Source: Lachnospiraceae bacterium (lineage in GTDB: Bacteria; Bacillota; Clostridia; Lachnospirales; Lachnospiraceae). From it: a stretch of 14,218 nt of DNA. Below, one piece after another: positions 7,327 to 14,218 of the stretch. The translations under genes were made by a program, and so were the position numbers. The notes below the pieces were generated by a model. It worked only from the letters and a program-made list of their open reading frames with translations, ran no database searches and was not told the origin of the DNA. Position 1 is the stretch's first letter; every line of letters starts with the position of its first letter. The stretch spans positions 1 to 14,218 of the forward strand of contig CAAFWV010000027.1 of NCBI GenBank assembly GCA_900766815.1, in the 5' to 3' direction.

Positions 7327-7355
7327 AGTAATCTCCGCTCTCATATATAAAACAA

Positions 7356-7383
7356 CCGGGTTCACTTCATTCAGCAAACCCGG
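7356..7383 (-). terminator. Intrinsic terminator-like hairpin in front of glpK
   Basis: Read on the minus strand, CCGGGTT (7383-7377) pairs with AACCCGG (7362-7356) across a 14-nt loop. It is followed by TTGTTTTAT. A flanking G-U pair can extend the stem to 8 bp. It lies 55 nt after the DUF975 gene stop and about 30 nt before the glpK ATG. It could simply end the upstream transcript, or act as a conditional terminator inside the glpK leader. Confidence 0.6.
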
Positions 7384-7406
7384 CACTTATTGTGAATCAA
7401 AATATT

Positions 7407-7434
7407 ATCATATCATTTAGGGTCATCATGTCCA
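7407..7434 (-). promoter_or_regulatory. Candidate promoter for glpK, upstream of the leader hairpin
   Basis: On the minus strand TGGACA (7434-7429) and TATGAT (7412-7407) are separated by 16 nt. The start would fall near 7400, giving a leader of about 74 nt that contains the hairpin at 7383-7356. The boxes are one or two bases from consensus, so the call is tentative. Confidence 0.4.
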
Positions 7435-7438
7435 TGAA

Positions 7439-8155
7439 TCAAATCCGACTCTTGTCTGCGAGCTCCAGATAATACTCTGTCATGGTCATCCTTGTATACG
7501 GATATACATAAAGCATACCGATTCCTAAGGACAATGCGGCAAGAAGATACATGGGAATGAAGCTGAATACCAGGTACAGATATGAGCCCTTGTTACCTCT
7601 CATCATATCCTTGCTTCTCTTCATTATCTGGAGAGCAGTAAGCTCCGGATAATCAAGCAGAATGAATTTCGCCTGGGAATAGTCAATTGCTACATTGTAT
7701 CCGCCTATTGTACCTACTATCAGCAGAAGTCCGCCAAGGGCAAGGAAGAGGTAATCATCCTTCAGGAAATATCCCGCCATAGCAATTATTCCCGGAACAA
7801 ACCAGATAATTACTTTACCGAATACCAGAATCGCAAGCTGGATAATCTTATCCGGATGTCCCTTATAACCATTAAGTATGTCAGATATCTTAGCTTCCAT
7901 ACCGCATGCAAGCTTTAGATATATTGAAGCCTCACCTATCACAAAGATATATACAAACATCTCCATGATTAACGAAATTACAATAAACAGAGCAAGTCCC
8001 GCTGTGGTGTTCGTATCAGAGACTGTCTCAGCCAGGATGCTTAATCCCAATGTTATCAGTTGTATGAGTATAAATGTGAGGGAACAAAGTCCATACCTGC
8101 CTAACAGGTTCTCTCTGGCATTCGCTTTAAGCGATGCAGATAATGAATGCTTCAT
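7439..8155 (-). CDS. DUF975 family integral membrane protein
   Basis: A 238-residue polytopic membrane protein with hydrophobic segments at about 22-42, 52-74, 103-127, 135-151 and 191-218. The conserved block NVAIDYSQAKFILLDYPEL, followed by ALQIMKRSKDMMRGNK at about 174-189 and a final helix ending in YPYTRMTMTEYYLEL, is the DUF975 pattern. The family is common in Firmicutes and has no established function. Its ATG lies 2 nt after the stop of the metalloprotease-like gene, whose last codons supply AGAGG as the ribosome binding site. The two are therefore almost certainly co-translated. A terminator-like hairpin follows 55 nt downstream. Confidence 0.88.
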   Translation of the reverse strand: MKHSLSASLKANARENLLGRYGLCSLTFILIQLITLGLSILAETVSDTNTTAGLALFIVISLIMEMFVYIFVIGEASIYLKLACGMEAKISDILNGYKGHPDKIIQLAILVFGKVIIWFVPGIIAMAGYFLKDDYLFLALGGLLLIVGTIGGYNVAIDYSQAKFILLDYPELTALQIMKRSKDMMRGNKGSYLYLVFSFIPMYLLAALSLGIGMLYVYPYTRMTMTEYYLELADKSRI

Positions 8156-8157
8156 AT

Positions 8158-8673
8158 TTAACCTCTAACATCCAGATTCATACCTGCCAGTAATCCACTG
8201 TCTGCCTTCTTCATATTCTTCACGTAAGGATTGTCCTCATTGCTGTATTTAATCCTGGTGGTTGTGGTACCTCCGGACACATAGGTACGTCCGCACTCAG
8301 GGCACACTGCAGTATGGATAGCCACACTTGCCTGCATAACCTTGCCGCCATCCTTAGCTGCCTTGCTGTAGGCATTGGATACATGCTCTCCCTCGTGGGC
8401 CCTTACTGCAGCTCCGGCAGAATTGGGACTAATATGTGTAGGCGACTTGAATGATACATTCTCATCCGAACCGTCCTGATACTTCCTCTGCTTGCAGGTC
8501 TGACACTCCGCAGGTGACGAGGTCTTACCTGCCATAACCTTGGTAGATTCTCCGGGATTGACTATGGTCCCGCTACCCTTGGCACTGCCGGCCTGACCAA
8601 CGCCGCTGCCCAAAGACATATTCATGCTCATAGCTCCATACATTCCATATGGGTTCATTCCGATAGGTGACAT
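8158..8673 (-). CDS. Putative zinc metalloprotease, SprA-related type (HEGEH plus two CxxC)
   Basis: A 171-residue protein without a signal peptide or membrane helix. Residues 1-35 are rich in Met, Gly and Ser and look disordered. CQTC at 57-60 and CPEC at 124-127 could together bind a zinc ion. Between them lies VRAHEGEHVSNA, whose HEGEH (93-97) fits the HExxH zinc-protease motif. A following AKAAKDGGKVMQASVAIHTA-like stretch (105-122) and the TTTTRIKYS tail complete the domain. The VRAHExxH context resembles SprA-related/CJM1_0395-type putative metalloproteases; this assignment is from memory and protease activity is unproven. Start ATG 8673 has an excellent AGGAGG site. It is first in a two-gene unit with the DUF975 membrane protein, behind its own promoter. 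Confidence 0.82.
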   Translation of the reverse strand: MSPIGMNPYGMYGAMSMNMSLGSGVGQAGSAKGSGTIVNPGESTKVMAGKTSSPAECQTCKQRKYQDGSDENVSFKSPTHISPNSAGAAVRAHEGEHVSNAYSKAAKDGGKVMQASVAIHTAVCPECGRTYVSGGTTTTRIKYSNEDNPYVKNMKKADSGLLAGMNLDVRG

Positions 8674-8714
8674 AGTCCCTCCTTTCCATCTGCCTAAGAT
8701 TGATTTATATGTAT

Positions 8715-8743
8715 ATTATAGCACTTCATCACTTATATGGAAA
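8715..8743 (-). promoter_or_regulatory. Extended -10 promoter for the metalloprotease/DUF975 unit
   Basis: On the minus strand a perfect TATAAT (8720-8715) is preceded directly by TGC, forming an extended -10. A weak -35, TTTCCA (8743-8738), is 17 nt away. The start would be near 8708, about 35 nt before the ATG at 8673. The -35 lies inside the end of the preceding gene. Confidence 0.62.
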
Positions 8744-9175
8744 TGCATCAGAATATTCCAGGTCGAAACTGCCATCCATGGCATCCTTAAGCATATCATC
8801 GTAAGTCTGTCCGTACATCTCCTTCATAAGATCATTGACCTGAGTCTTGAACGGATTGTCTCCAAACAATAGCATTACCGCTGTAACTGCAATAATAATA
8901 TTAACCGACAGTCCGATGATTCCCGTTGTCATTCCTGATGAAGCCTTATCAGACAGATGTCTGTCCCGTCCTCTTGATAGAAGTGCTAAGATAATAGCCA
9001 TTGCTCCCAGTATGATCGATGGATATATCATCATTGTAAGTGTCGCAACAATACTCAGTATTCCTAAGGTAGATGCGGCCTTTGCCATGGGATTCAGCTT
9101 GTGACTAACCATACTGTCATCATGCTTCTTCATCTGATCGGGCTTATTAACATATGGTGACTGATTATATTCCAT
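8729..9175 (-). CDS. DUF4190-like small membrane protein
   Basis: A 148-residue protein. The polar, Asn- and Lys-rich N-terminus (1-30) is followed by a long hydrophobic helical hairpin at about 34-67 (AASTLGILSIVATLT to IILALLSRG), a short charged loop, and another hydrophobic helix at 82-104. An acidic C-terminal tail of about 44 residues follows. The AxxLGILSI ... GxxAIILALLSRG pattern is that of DUF4190-type membrane proteins. No function is known. The ATG overlaps the prfB stop by one base (TAATG), and AAGGA lies at the end of prfB, so it is translationally coupled to prfB. The next unit's promoter overlaps its 3' end. Confidence 0.82.
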   Translation of the reverse strand: MEYNQSPYVNKPDQMKKHDDSMVSHKLNPMAKAASTLGILSIVATLTMMIYPSIILGAMAIILALLSRGRDRHLSDKASSGMTTGIIGLSVNIIIAVTAVMLLFGDNPFKTQVNDLMKEMYGQTYDDMLKDAMDGSFDLEYSDAFPYK

Positions 9176-10290
9176 TATTCCTTAGCCTCTGTATTTATCC
9201 ACTTAAGATATCCGTTTATGAACGGATCAAGTGCTCCATCCATAACAGCATCTACATTGCCGCTCTCAACACCGGTTCTTAAATCCTTCACCAGCTTATA
9301 TGGCTGGAAGACATAGGACCTGATCTGGTTACCCCAGCCAATCTCAGTAACCTCACCTCTGATGTCATCAAGCTTTTCCTTGTTCTCTTCCATCTTCAGC
9401 ATATACAGCTTGGCCTTCAGCATCTGCATAGCCTTCTCTTTGTTCTGATGCTGGCTTCGCTCATTCTGACACTGAACCACGATTCCGGTCGGCAAATGAG
9501 TAATTCTGATTGCCGATGATGTCTTGTTGATATGCTGTCCACCTGCACCCGAACTCCTGTAGGTATCGATTCTCAGCTCATCATCATTGATCTCTACATC
9601 CAGGTCTGCGTCTATCTCGGGCATAACATCAAGCGATACGAACGAGGTCTGCCTCTTACCCTGTGCATTGAAAGGAGATATCCTGACCAGTCTGTGAACA
9701 CCCTTCTCAGACTTGAGATATCCGTAGGCATTCTCTCCGTTCACCTGGAAGGTGACAGATTTGATTCCTGCCTCATCTCCGTCAAGGTAATCCAATACCT
9801 CTATTCCATAGCCCTTCTTCTCTGCCCATCTGGTATACATTCTATAGAGCATGGAAGCCCAGTCGCAGCTCTCTGTTCCGCCGGCTCCCGCATTGAGCTT
9901 AAGAATTGCATTGTTTCTGTCGAATTCTCCCGATAACAGTGTCGATATTCTGATATTCTCAAGCGATGAAATAAAGGCATCCAGCTCTTCTCTAATCTCC
10001 GGGATCAGGCTCTCATCCGATTCTTCATATCCCATCTCTATCAGAGTCTCAATATCCTCATACTGTGTCTCCAGGCCGGTTATGGTATCAACCACCGACT
10101 CCATGGAGCGAAGCTCCTTCACCTTGGTATTCGATACCTCGGGATCATCCCAGAACCCCGGAGCCTCCATCTCTCTCTTATATTCTTCTATTCTCTGAAG
10201 CTTCGCCGTAAGACCTAAGGATGCCTTCACCTCTTTGAGAGGCTCCTTATAGCCTGCAAGCTCCATCTTCATATTATCTAATTCAACCAT
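9175..10290 (-). CDS. prfB: Peptide chain release factor 2
   Basis: RF2 recognises UAA and UGA stop codons on the ribosome and triggers peptide release. The 371 residues include SPF at 205-207, the stop-reading motif specific to RF2, and GGQ at 250-252, the hydrolysis motif. Both fall at the same residue numbers as in E. coli RF2. Most prfB genes need a +1 frameshift near codon 25-26. Here the frame is continuous, with Leu25-Gly26 encoded as TTA GGT and no in-frame UGA. No clear Shine-Dalgarno precedes ATG 10290; GGTAA about 12 nt upstream is weak. The N-terminus MVELDNMKMELAGYKEPLKE matches normal RF2, so the start is credible. It lies 51 nt after secA and overlaps the next gene by one base. 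Confidence 0.96.
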   Translation of the reverse strand: MVELDNMKMELAGYKEPLKEVKASLGLTAKLQRIEEYKREMEAPGFWDDPEVSNTKVKELRSMESVVDTITGLETQYEDIETLIEMGYEESDESLIPEIREELDAFISSLENIRISTLLSGEFDRNNAILKLNAGAGGTESCDWASMLYRMYTRWAEKKGYGIEVLDYLDGDEAGIKSVTFQVNGENAYGYLKSEKGVHRLVRISPFNAQGKRQTSFVSLDVMPEIDADLDVEINDDELRIDTYRSSGAGGQHINKTSSAIRITHLPTGIVVQCQNERSQHQNKEKAMQMLKAKLYMLKMEENKEKLDDIRGEVTEIGWGNQIRSYVFQPYKLVKDLRTGVESGNVDAVMDGALDPFINGYLKWINTEAKE

Positions 10291-10341
10291 AGTCTGTAAT
10301 TTACCGTATTCTATATTCCAACTGTATCCGGCAATACATGA

Positions 10342-12909
10342 TTATGCTCTGCCACAACAGTTCTTATACTTCTTGCCACTGCCGCAAGGGCAGGGATCGT
10401 TGGGATATACCTTGGAAGCTGCACGCATAATCGGCTTCTTAGCCAGTGAGTCATCCTTATTGGTACCGGTAACCTTGGCTACCTGCTCACGCTCCACCTT
10501 CTCTTCAACTCTTACATGACTCAGCAGCTTGACCGTATCTTCACGGATAGCATCAGTCATGGCATCGAACATCTCATATCCGCTCATCTTATATTCCACA
10601 AGCGGATCCCTCTGTCCGTATGCCTGAAGACCGATACCCTGACGCAGCTGGTCCATATCATCAATATGATCCATCCACTTACGGTCAATGGTCTTAAGAA
10701 GGATCACTCGCTCAAGCTCTCTTATCATCTCAGGCTGAGGGAACTCTGCCTCCTTAGCCTCATAGAACTTGACAGCCTCCTCCTTAAGCATCTGCTTAAG
10801 CGCTCCCTTATTTCTCTCTGTTACCCTGCCAAGAATGACAGGCTCAAGGGGAATAATAGGTAACAGCTCTGTATTTAGAGCCTTAAGATCCCAGTCCTCA
10901 GGCTTCTGGTCATCACCGATAACATTATCCACCACGTTCTCCACGATATCCGTGAACATCTTGTAGATAACGTCTCTCATACTCTCGCCGTCAAGAACTC
11001 TTCTTCTCTCGGCATAAATAATCTCACGTTGCTCATTGTTAACCTGGTCATACTCAAGAAGGTTCTTTCTGATTCCATAGTTATTGGTCTCAATCTTCTT
11101 CTGAGCCTGCTCAATCGAATTGGTTAACATCTTATGCTCAATTTCCTGTCCCTCCGGAATACCGAGAGCATTGAACATACTGATGAGTCTCTCAGAACCG
11201 AACAGTCTCATCAGGTCATCCTCGAGTGAGATATAGAACTTGGATTCACCCGGGTCTCCCTGACGGCCTGCACGACCTCTCAACTGGTTATCGATTCGTC
11301 TGCTTTCATGACGCTCAGTACCGATAATCTTAAGCCCGCCTGCAGCCTTAGCATCATCATCAAGCTTAATATCAGTACCACGGCCTGCCATATTGGTAGC
11401 AATTGTAACCTTACCCTTAGCACCGGCTTCAGCTACAATCTCCGCCTCAAGCTCATGGAACTTCGCATTCAGAACCTTATGCTCTATGCCCCTCTTACGA
11501 AGCAGTGCCGACAGCTCCTCACTGGCCTCAATTGTGATAGTACCAACCAGTACCGGCTGTCCCTTGGCATGTGCCTCAACAACAGCATCCACAATGGCAT
11601 TGAGCTTCTCCTTCTTAGTCTTATATACGGCATCCTGATGATCGATTCTGGCAACCGGCTTATTGGTCGGAATCTCAATTACATCCATGCCGTAAATATC
11701 TCTGAACTCCTTCTCCTCAGTAAGAGCAGTACCGGTCATGCCGGCCTTCTTCTCAAACTTATTGAAGAAGTTCTGGAAAGTGATAGTCGCAAGAGTCTTG
11801 CTTTCCCTCTTAACCTTCACATGCTCCTTGGCCTCAATTGCCTGATGGAGTCCGTCCGAATAACGACGGCCGGGCATAATACGACCCGTGAACTCATCAA
11901 CAATAAGCACCTGATCATCCTTAACAACATAGTCCTGGTCTCTGAACATCAGATTATGAGCTCTGAGTGCCAGAATAATATTATGCTGAATTTCGATATT
12001 CTCCGGGTCAGCCAGGTTTTCAATATGGAAAAATTGCTCGACTTTAGCTACACCGCGCTCGGTAAGATTGAGATTCTTGTCCTTCTCGTTGACAATAAAG
12101 TCACCCGTCTCTTCTCGCTCAACACCCATGATGGCGTCCATCTTGCTTAGGTCTTCCATATCCTCACCACGCTGCATCTGGCGTGCCAAGATATCACATG
12201 CCTCGTACAGTTTGGTTGACTTGCCGCTCTGACCTGAGATAATAAGCGGTGTTCTCGCTTCATCAATAAGTACAGAGTCCACCTCATCGATAATGGCATA
12301 TCCGAGGTTCCTGAGCACGAGCTGCTCCTTATAGATAACCATGTTGTCCCTTAGGTAATCAAATCCCAGCTCATTGTTGGTGACATAGGTTATGTCACAC
12401 TTATATGCTTTCTGTCTCTCCTCCGGAGTCATGCCGTTAAGTACACAGCCAACACTTAATCCAAGGAATTCATGTACCTGTCCCATCCACTCCGCATCAC
12501 GGTTAGCCAGATAATCATTAACGGTTACGATGAATACACCATTCCCGCTAAGTGCATTAAGATATGCCGGACAGGTAGATACCAGGGTCTTACCTTCACC
12601 GGTACGCATCTCTGCGATACGTCCCTGATGAAGAATAATTCCACCGATTAACTGTACTCTGTAGTGCTCCATATTGAGCACCCTCTTGGCAGCCTCTCTT
12701 ACTGTGGCAAAAGCCTCCGGAAGAAGGTCGTCCAATGTCTCACCCTCTGCAAGTCTGTCCTTGAACTCCTTGGTCTTAGCCTTAAGAGCGTCATCAGACA
12801 ATGCAGCATACTCATCGTGAAGACTCTCAATCTTATCCACGATCGGGTAAATTCTTTTAAGCTCCCTCTCACTATGTGTGCCAAATACTTTATCAATGAT
12901 TTTACTCAT
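10342..12909 (-). CDS. secA: Preprotein translocase ATPase SecA
   Basis: The motor ATPase that drives unfolded preproteins through the SecYEG channel. At 855 residues it is a full-length, single-copy-type SecA. Visible motifs: IAEMRTGEGKT, with the Walker A GEGKT at 104-108; the Walker B IIDEVDSV, with DEVD at 208-211, followed by LIDEARTPLIISG; a central FTGRIMPGRRYSDGLHQAIEAKE stretch; TNMAGRGTDIKL; and the ESRRIDNQLRGRAGRQGDPG helicase motif VI region. The C-terminal zinc-binding motif has Cys840, Cys842, Cys851 and Cys852 (CxCx8CC) in the usual PCPCGSGKKYKNCC setting. Start ATG 12909 is preceded by AAAAGGA. It begins 20 nt after the buk stop with no terminator between, so it may be partly transcribed from the butyrate genes. 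Confidence 0.98.
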   Translation of the reverse strand: MSKIIDKVFGTHSERELKRIYPIVDKIESLHDEYAALSDDALKAKTKEFKDRLAEGETLDDLLPEAFATVREAAKRVLNMEHYRVQLIGGIILHQGRIAEMRTGEGKTLVSTCPAYLNALSGNGVFIVTVNDYLANRDAEWMGQVHEFLGLSVGCVLNGMTPEERQKAYKCDITYVTNNELGFDYLRDNMVIYKEQLVLRNLGYAIIDEVDSVLIDEARTPLIISGQSGKSTKLYEACDILARQMQRGEDMEDLSKMDAIMGVEREETGDFIVNEKDKNLNLTERGVAKVEQFFHIENLADPENIEIQHNIILALRAHNLMFRDQDYVVKDDQVLIVDEFTGRIMPGRRYSDGLHQAIEAKEHVKVKRESKTLATITFQNFFNKFEKKAGMTGTALTEEKEFRDIYGMDVIEIPTNKPVARIDHQDAVYKTKKEKLNAIVDAVVEAHAKGQPVLVGTITIEASEELSALLRKRGIEHKVLNAKFHELEAEIVAEAGAKGKVTIATNMAGRGTDIKLDDDAKAAGGLKIIGTERHESRRIDNQLRGRAGRQGDPGESKFYISLEDDLMRLFGSERLISMFNALGIPEGQEIEHKMLTNSIEQAQKKIETNNYGIRKNLLEYDQVNNEQREIIYAERRRVLDGESMRDVIYKMFTDIVENVVDNVIGDDQKPEDWDLKALNTELLPIIPLEPVILGRVTERNKGALKQMLKEEAVKFYEAKEAEFPQPEMIRELERVILLKTIDRKWMDHIDDMDQLRQGIGLQAYGQRDPLVEYKMSGYEMFDAMTDAIREDTVKLLSHVRVEEKVEREQVAKVTGTNKDDSLAKKPIMRAASKVYPNDPCPCGSGKKYKNCCGRA

Positions 12910-12929
12910 TTATTTTTTCCTTTTACTTC

Positions 12930-13997
12930 TTAGTATTCCTTAGCTGCTTCTTCTTTGTTCATTACTCTGAGTCCGCCCTGAACCAGTGCAAGCAGCTCAT
13001 CCTCACCGGGATATACAGTGAATGGTGCAATCCACTCACAAGCTTCCTTCAGTCCTGCAACAACAGCCTTGTCGTATGCAATACCGCCGGTAACAATAAT
13101 TCTGTCAACCTTGCCCTTAAGTACGCAGGCCATTGAGCCCATATTCTTAACCATCTGGAAGATGAAAGCGTCTCTGATTGCCTTTGCCTTCATATCGCCA
13201 TCATTTACCATCTTCTCAACATCTCTCATGTCATTGGTTCCGATATATGCATTGAAGCCTCCGTTACCGACAAACATCTTATATACTTCCTTCTCTGTAT
13301 ATTTACCCGAGAAACAAAGCTTAATAAGCGCTCCTGACTGAACTCCGCCTGCTCTCTCAGGAGAGAATGCTCCGTCTCCGTCAAGTGCGTTAAATACATC
13401 GATAACCTTGCCATTCTGATGTGCACCGACTGATACACCACCACCCATATGTACTACAATAAGGTTGAGATCCTCATACTTAAGATTGTTTTCCTTAGCA
13501 TATCTCTTAGCAACAGCCTTCTGATTAAGTGCATGGAATACTGATGTACGGGGAAGCTCAGGAACACCTGAGATTCTTGCTTCATCACAAAGCTCATCAA
13601 CAACTACGGGGTCAACGATGAAGCTTGGCACGCCAATCTCATCAGCAATTTCTCTTGCAAGAATACCGCCGAGGTTAGAAGCATGCTGTCCCTGCTTACC
13701 AATCTTAAGGTCCTCTAACAGCTCATCTGTTACCGCATAGGTACCACCCGGAATTGGCTTAAGAAGACCACCACGTCCTACAACCATGCCCAGAGACTTA
13801 ATATCAAAGTCCTTCTCCTTAAGAAGATTCATAATGATATCCTTACGGAAATCCTTCTGGTCAACTATGGTAGCATACTGTGCTATCTCCTCTGTTGAAT
13901 GACGAAGTGTCTCTTCAAATAATAATGTTTCATCCTCGAATACACCAATCTTGGTTGATGTTGAACCGGGATTAATAATTAAACTCTTAATACTCAT
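12930..13997 (-). CDS. buk: Butyrate kinase
   Basis: It converts butyryl phosphate and ADP to butyrate and ATP, the last step of butyrate formation by the Ptb-Buk route. The 355 residues match the family. ASKHA-kinase motifs: IINPGSTSTKIG at 7-18, VGRGG at 73-77, and the phosphate-binding HMGGGVSVGAH at 183-193. A VTGGIAYD adenosine-site stretch lies near the C-terminus. These distinguish butyrate kinase from the longer acetate kinase (about 400 residues). Directly upstream, 51 nt away, is the end of ptb, which confirms the pathway. Start ATG 13997 has GAGG nearby. Branched-chain acyl phosphates are a possible alternative substrate for the family. Confidence 0.96.
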   Translation of the reverse strand: MSIKSLIINPGSTSTKIGVFEDETLLFEETLRHSTEEIAQYATIVDQKDFRKDIIMNLLKEKDFDIKSLGMVVGRGGLLKPIPGGTYAVTDELLEDLKIGKQGQHASNLGGILAREIADEIGVPSFIVDPVVVDELCDEARISGVPELPRTSVFHALNQKAVAKRYAKENNLKYEDLNLIVVHMGGGVSVGAHQNGKVIDVFNALDGDGAFSPERAGGVQSGALIKLCFSGKYTEKEVYKMFVGNGGFNAYIGTNDMRDVEKMVNDGDMKAKAIRDAFIFQMVKNMGSMACVLKGKVDRIIVTGGIAYDKAVVAGLKEACEWIAPFTVYPGEDELLALVQGGLRVMNKEEAAKEY

Positions 13998-14048
13998 ATC
14001 TGCCTCTCTTTGAATACTGAATTAAATTAATCTAAACACCAAATCAAA

Positions 14049-14218
14049 CTATTTATTTAACTGCTCTGCAACAACAGCAGCAAGTGCAATTGAATTAACC
14101 TTGACATCTACTGAATCAGATCTAGATGTAAGAATTACCGGAGCCTTGGTACCTGTAAGAATATTACCGTTCTTAACGGGAGCCATATGAACAATGGCCT
14201 TGTATGTCAGGTTACCTG
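14049..14218 (-). CDS. ptb: Phosphate butyryltransferase, C-terminal part (truncated by window edge)
   Basis: Only the last 55 codons and the TAG stop (14051-14049) are in the window. They read in one frame and include YKAIVHMAPVKNG, NILTGTKAPVILTSRSDS and VNSIALAAVVA. This is the characteristic C-terminus of phosphate acyltransferases of the Ptb type. It lies 51 nt upstream of butyrate kinase, the classical ptb-buk order. The enzyme turns butyryl-CoA and phosphate into butyryl phosphate and CoA. The substrate is inferred from the neighbour, because closely related phosphate acetyltransferases share this tail. Confidence 0.9.
   Translation of the reverse strand, partial: GNLTYKAIVHMAPVKNGNILTGTKAPVILTSRSDSVDVKVNSIALAAVVAEQLNK

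Noticed and set aside
7327..7386. Longer glpK with 20 extra N-terminal residues
   Set aside because: The extension crosses the terminator-like hairpin and lacks a ribosome binding site; ATG 7326 has CGGAG at 6 nt and gives the normal length.
10291..10341. secA and prfB lie in the same frame, separated by one TAA and 17 open codons, suggesting possible read-through fusion
   Set aside because: A shared frame is expected by chance in one case of three, and UAA is an efficient stop. There is no read-through signal to support it.
11308..12150. Long 280-codon reading frame on the plus strand opposite secA
   Set aside because: It lies wholly antisense to the well-conserved secA, has no ribosome binding site and shows no recognisable protein. 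It is explained by secA codon use.

Overview
The window looks like chromosomal core DNA from a butyrate-forming member of the Clostridia, most likely the Lachnospiraceae. The evidence is a ptb-buk pair (phosphate butyryltransferase and butyrate kinase), an RFN-controlled RibU, a DUF975 membrane protein, Firmicutes-type AGGAGG ribosome binding sites and moderate GC. Butyrivibrio or Coprococcus relatives would fit, but the genus is an inference. I see no phage, transposon, CRISPR array, rRNA or complete tRNA.

Layout. All genes except ribU lie on the minus strand, so they are read from right to left. From the right edge: the 3' end of ptb, then buk, secA, prfB and a DUF4190-like membrane protein. 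These are closely spaced with no clear terminator between them, so read-through is plausible. A new promoter with an extended -10 then drives a two-gene unit: a cytoplasmic HEGEH/CxxC putative metalloprotease and a DUF975 membrane protein. Next comes glpK, whose short leader holds a terminator-like hairpin, followed by tex and a small 74-residue protein. A strong bidirectional terminator (3349-3386) ends that unit and also serves ribU, which converges on it.

RibU is the only plus-strand gene. It has a well-formed promoter (TTGCAT, 17 nt, TATAAT) and an FMN riboswitch that starts at the predicted transcription start. Back to back with this promoter is a minus-strand promoter (TTGAGA, 17 nt, TATAAT). 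It drives a YcxB-like membrane protein, tsaB (t6A tRNA modification), rnz (tRNA 3' maturation) and a small membrane-anchored protein cut by the left edge.

Functionally, the window combines energy metabolism (butyrate and ATP from butyryl-CoA, glycerol phosphorylation), protein export (SecA), translation termination (RF2), tRNA maturation and riboflavin uptake. I corrected three starts. RibU starts at 2588, because upstream in-frame codons lie inside the riboswitch. GlpK starts at 7326 and the YcxB-like protein at 2349. I did not find a convincing new multi-gene system. The points most worth checking are the glpK leader hairpin, the prfB gene without the usual frameshift site, the metalloprotease/DUF975 pair, and the back-to-back promoters beside the riboswitch.
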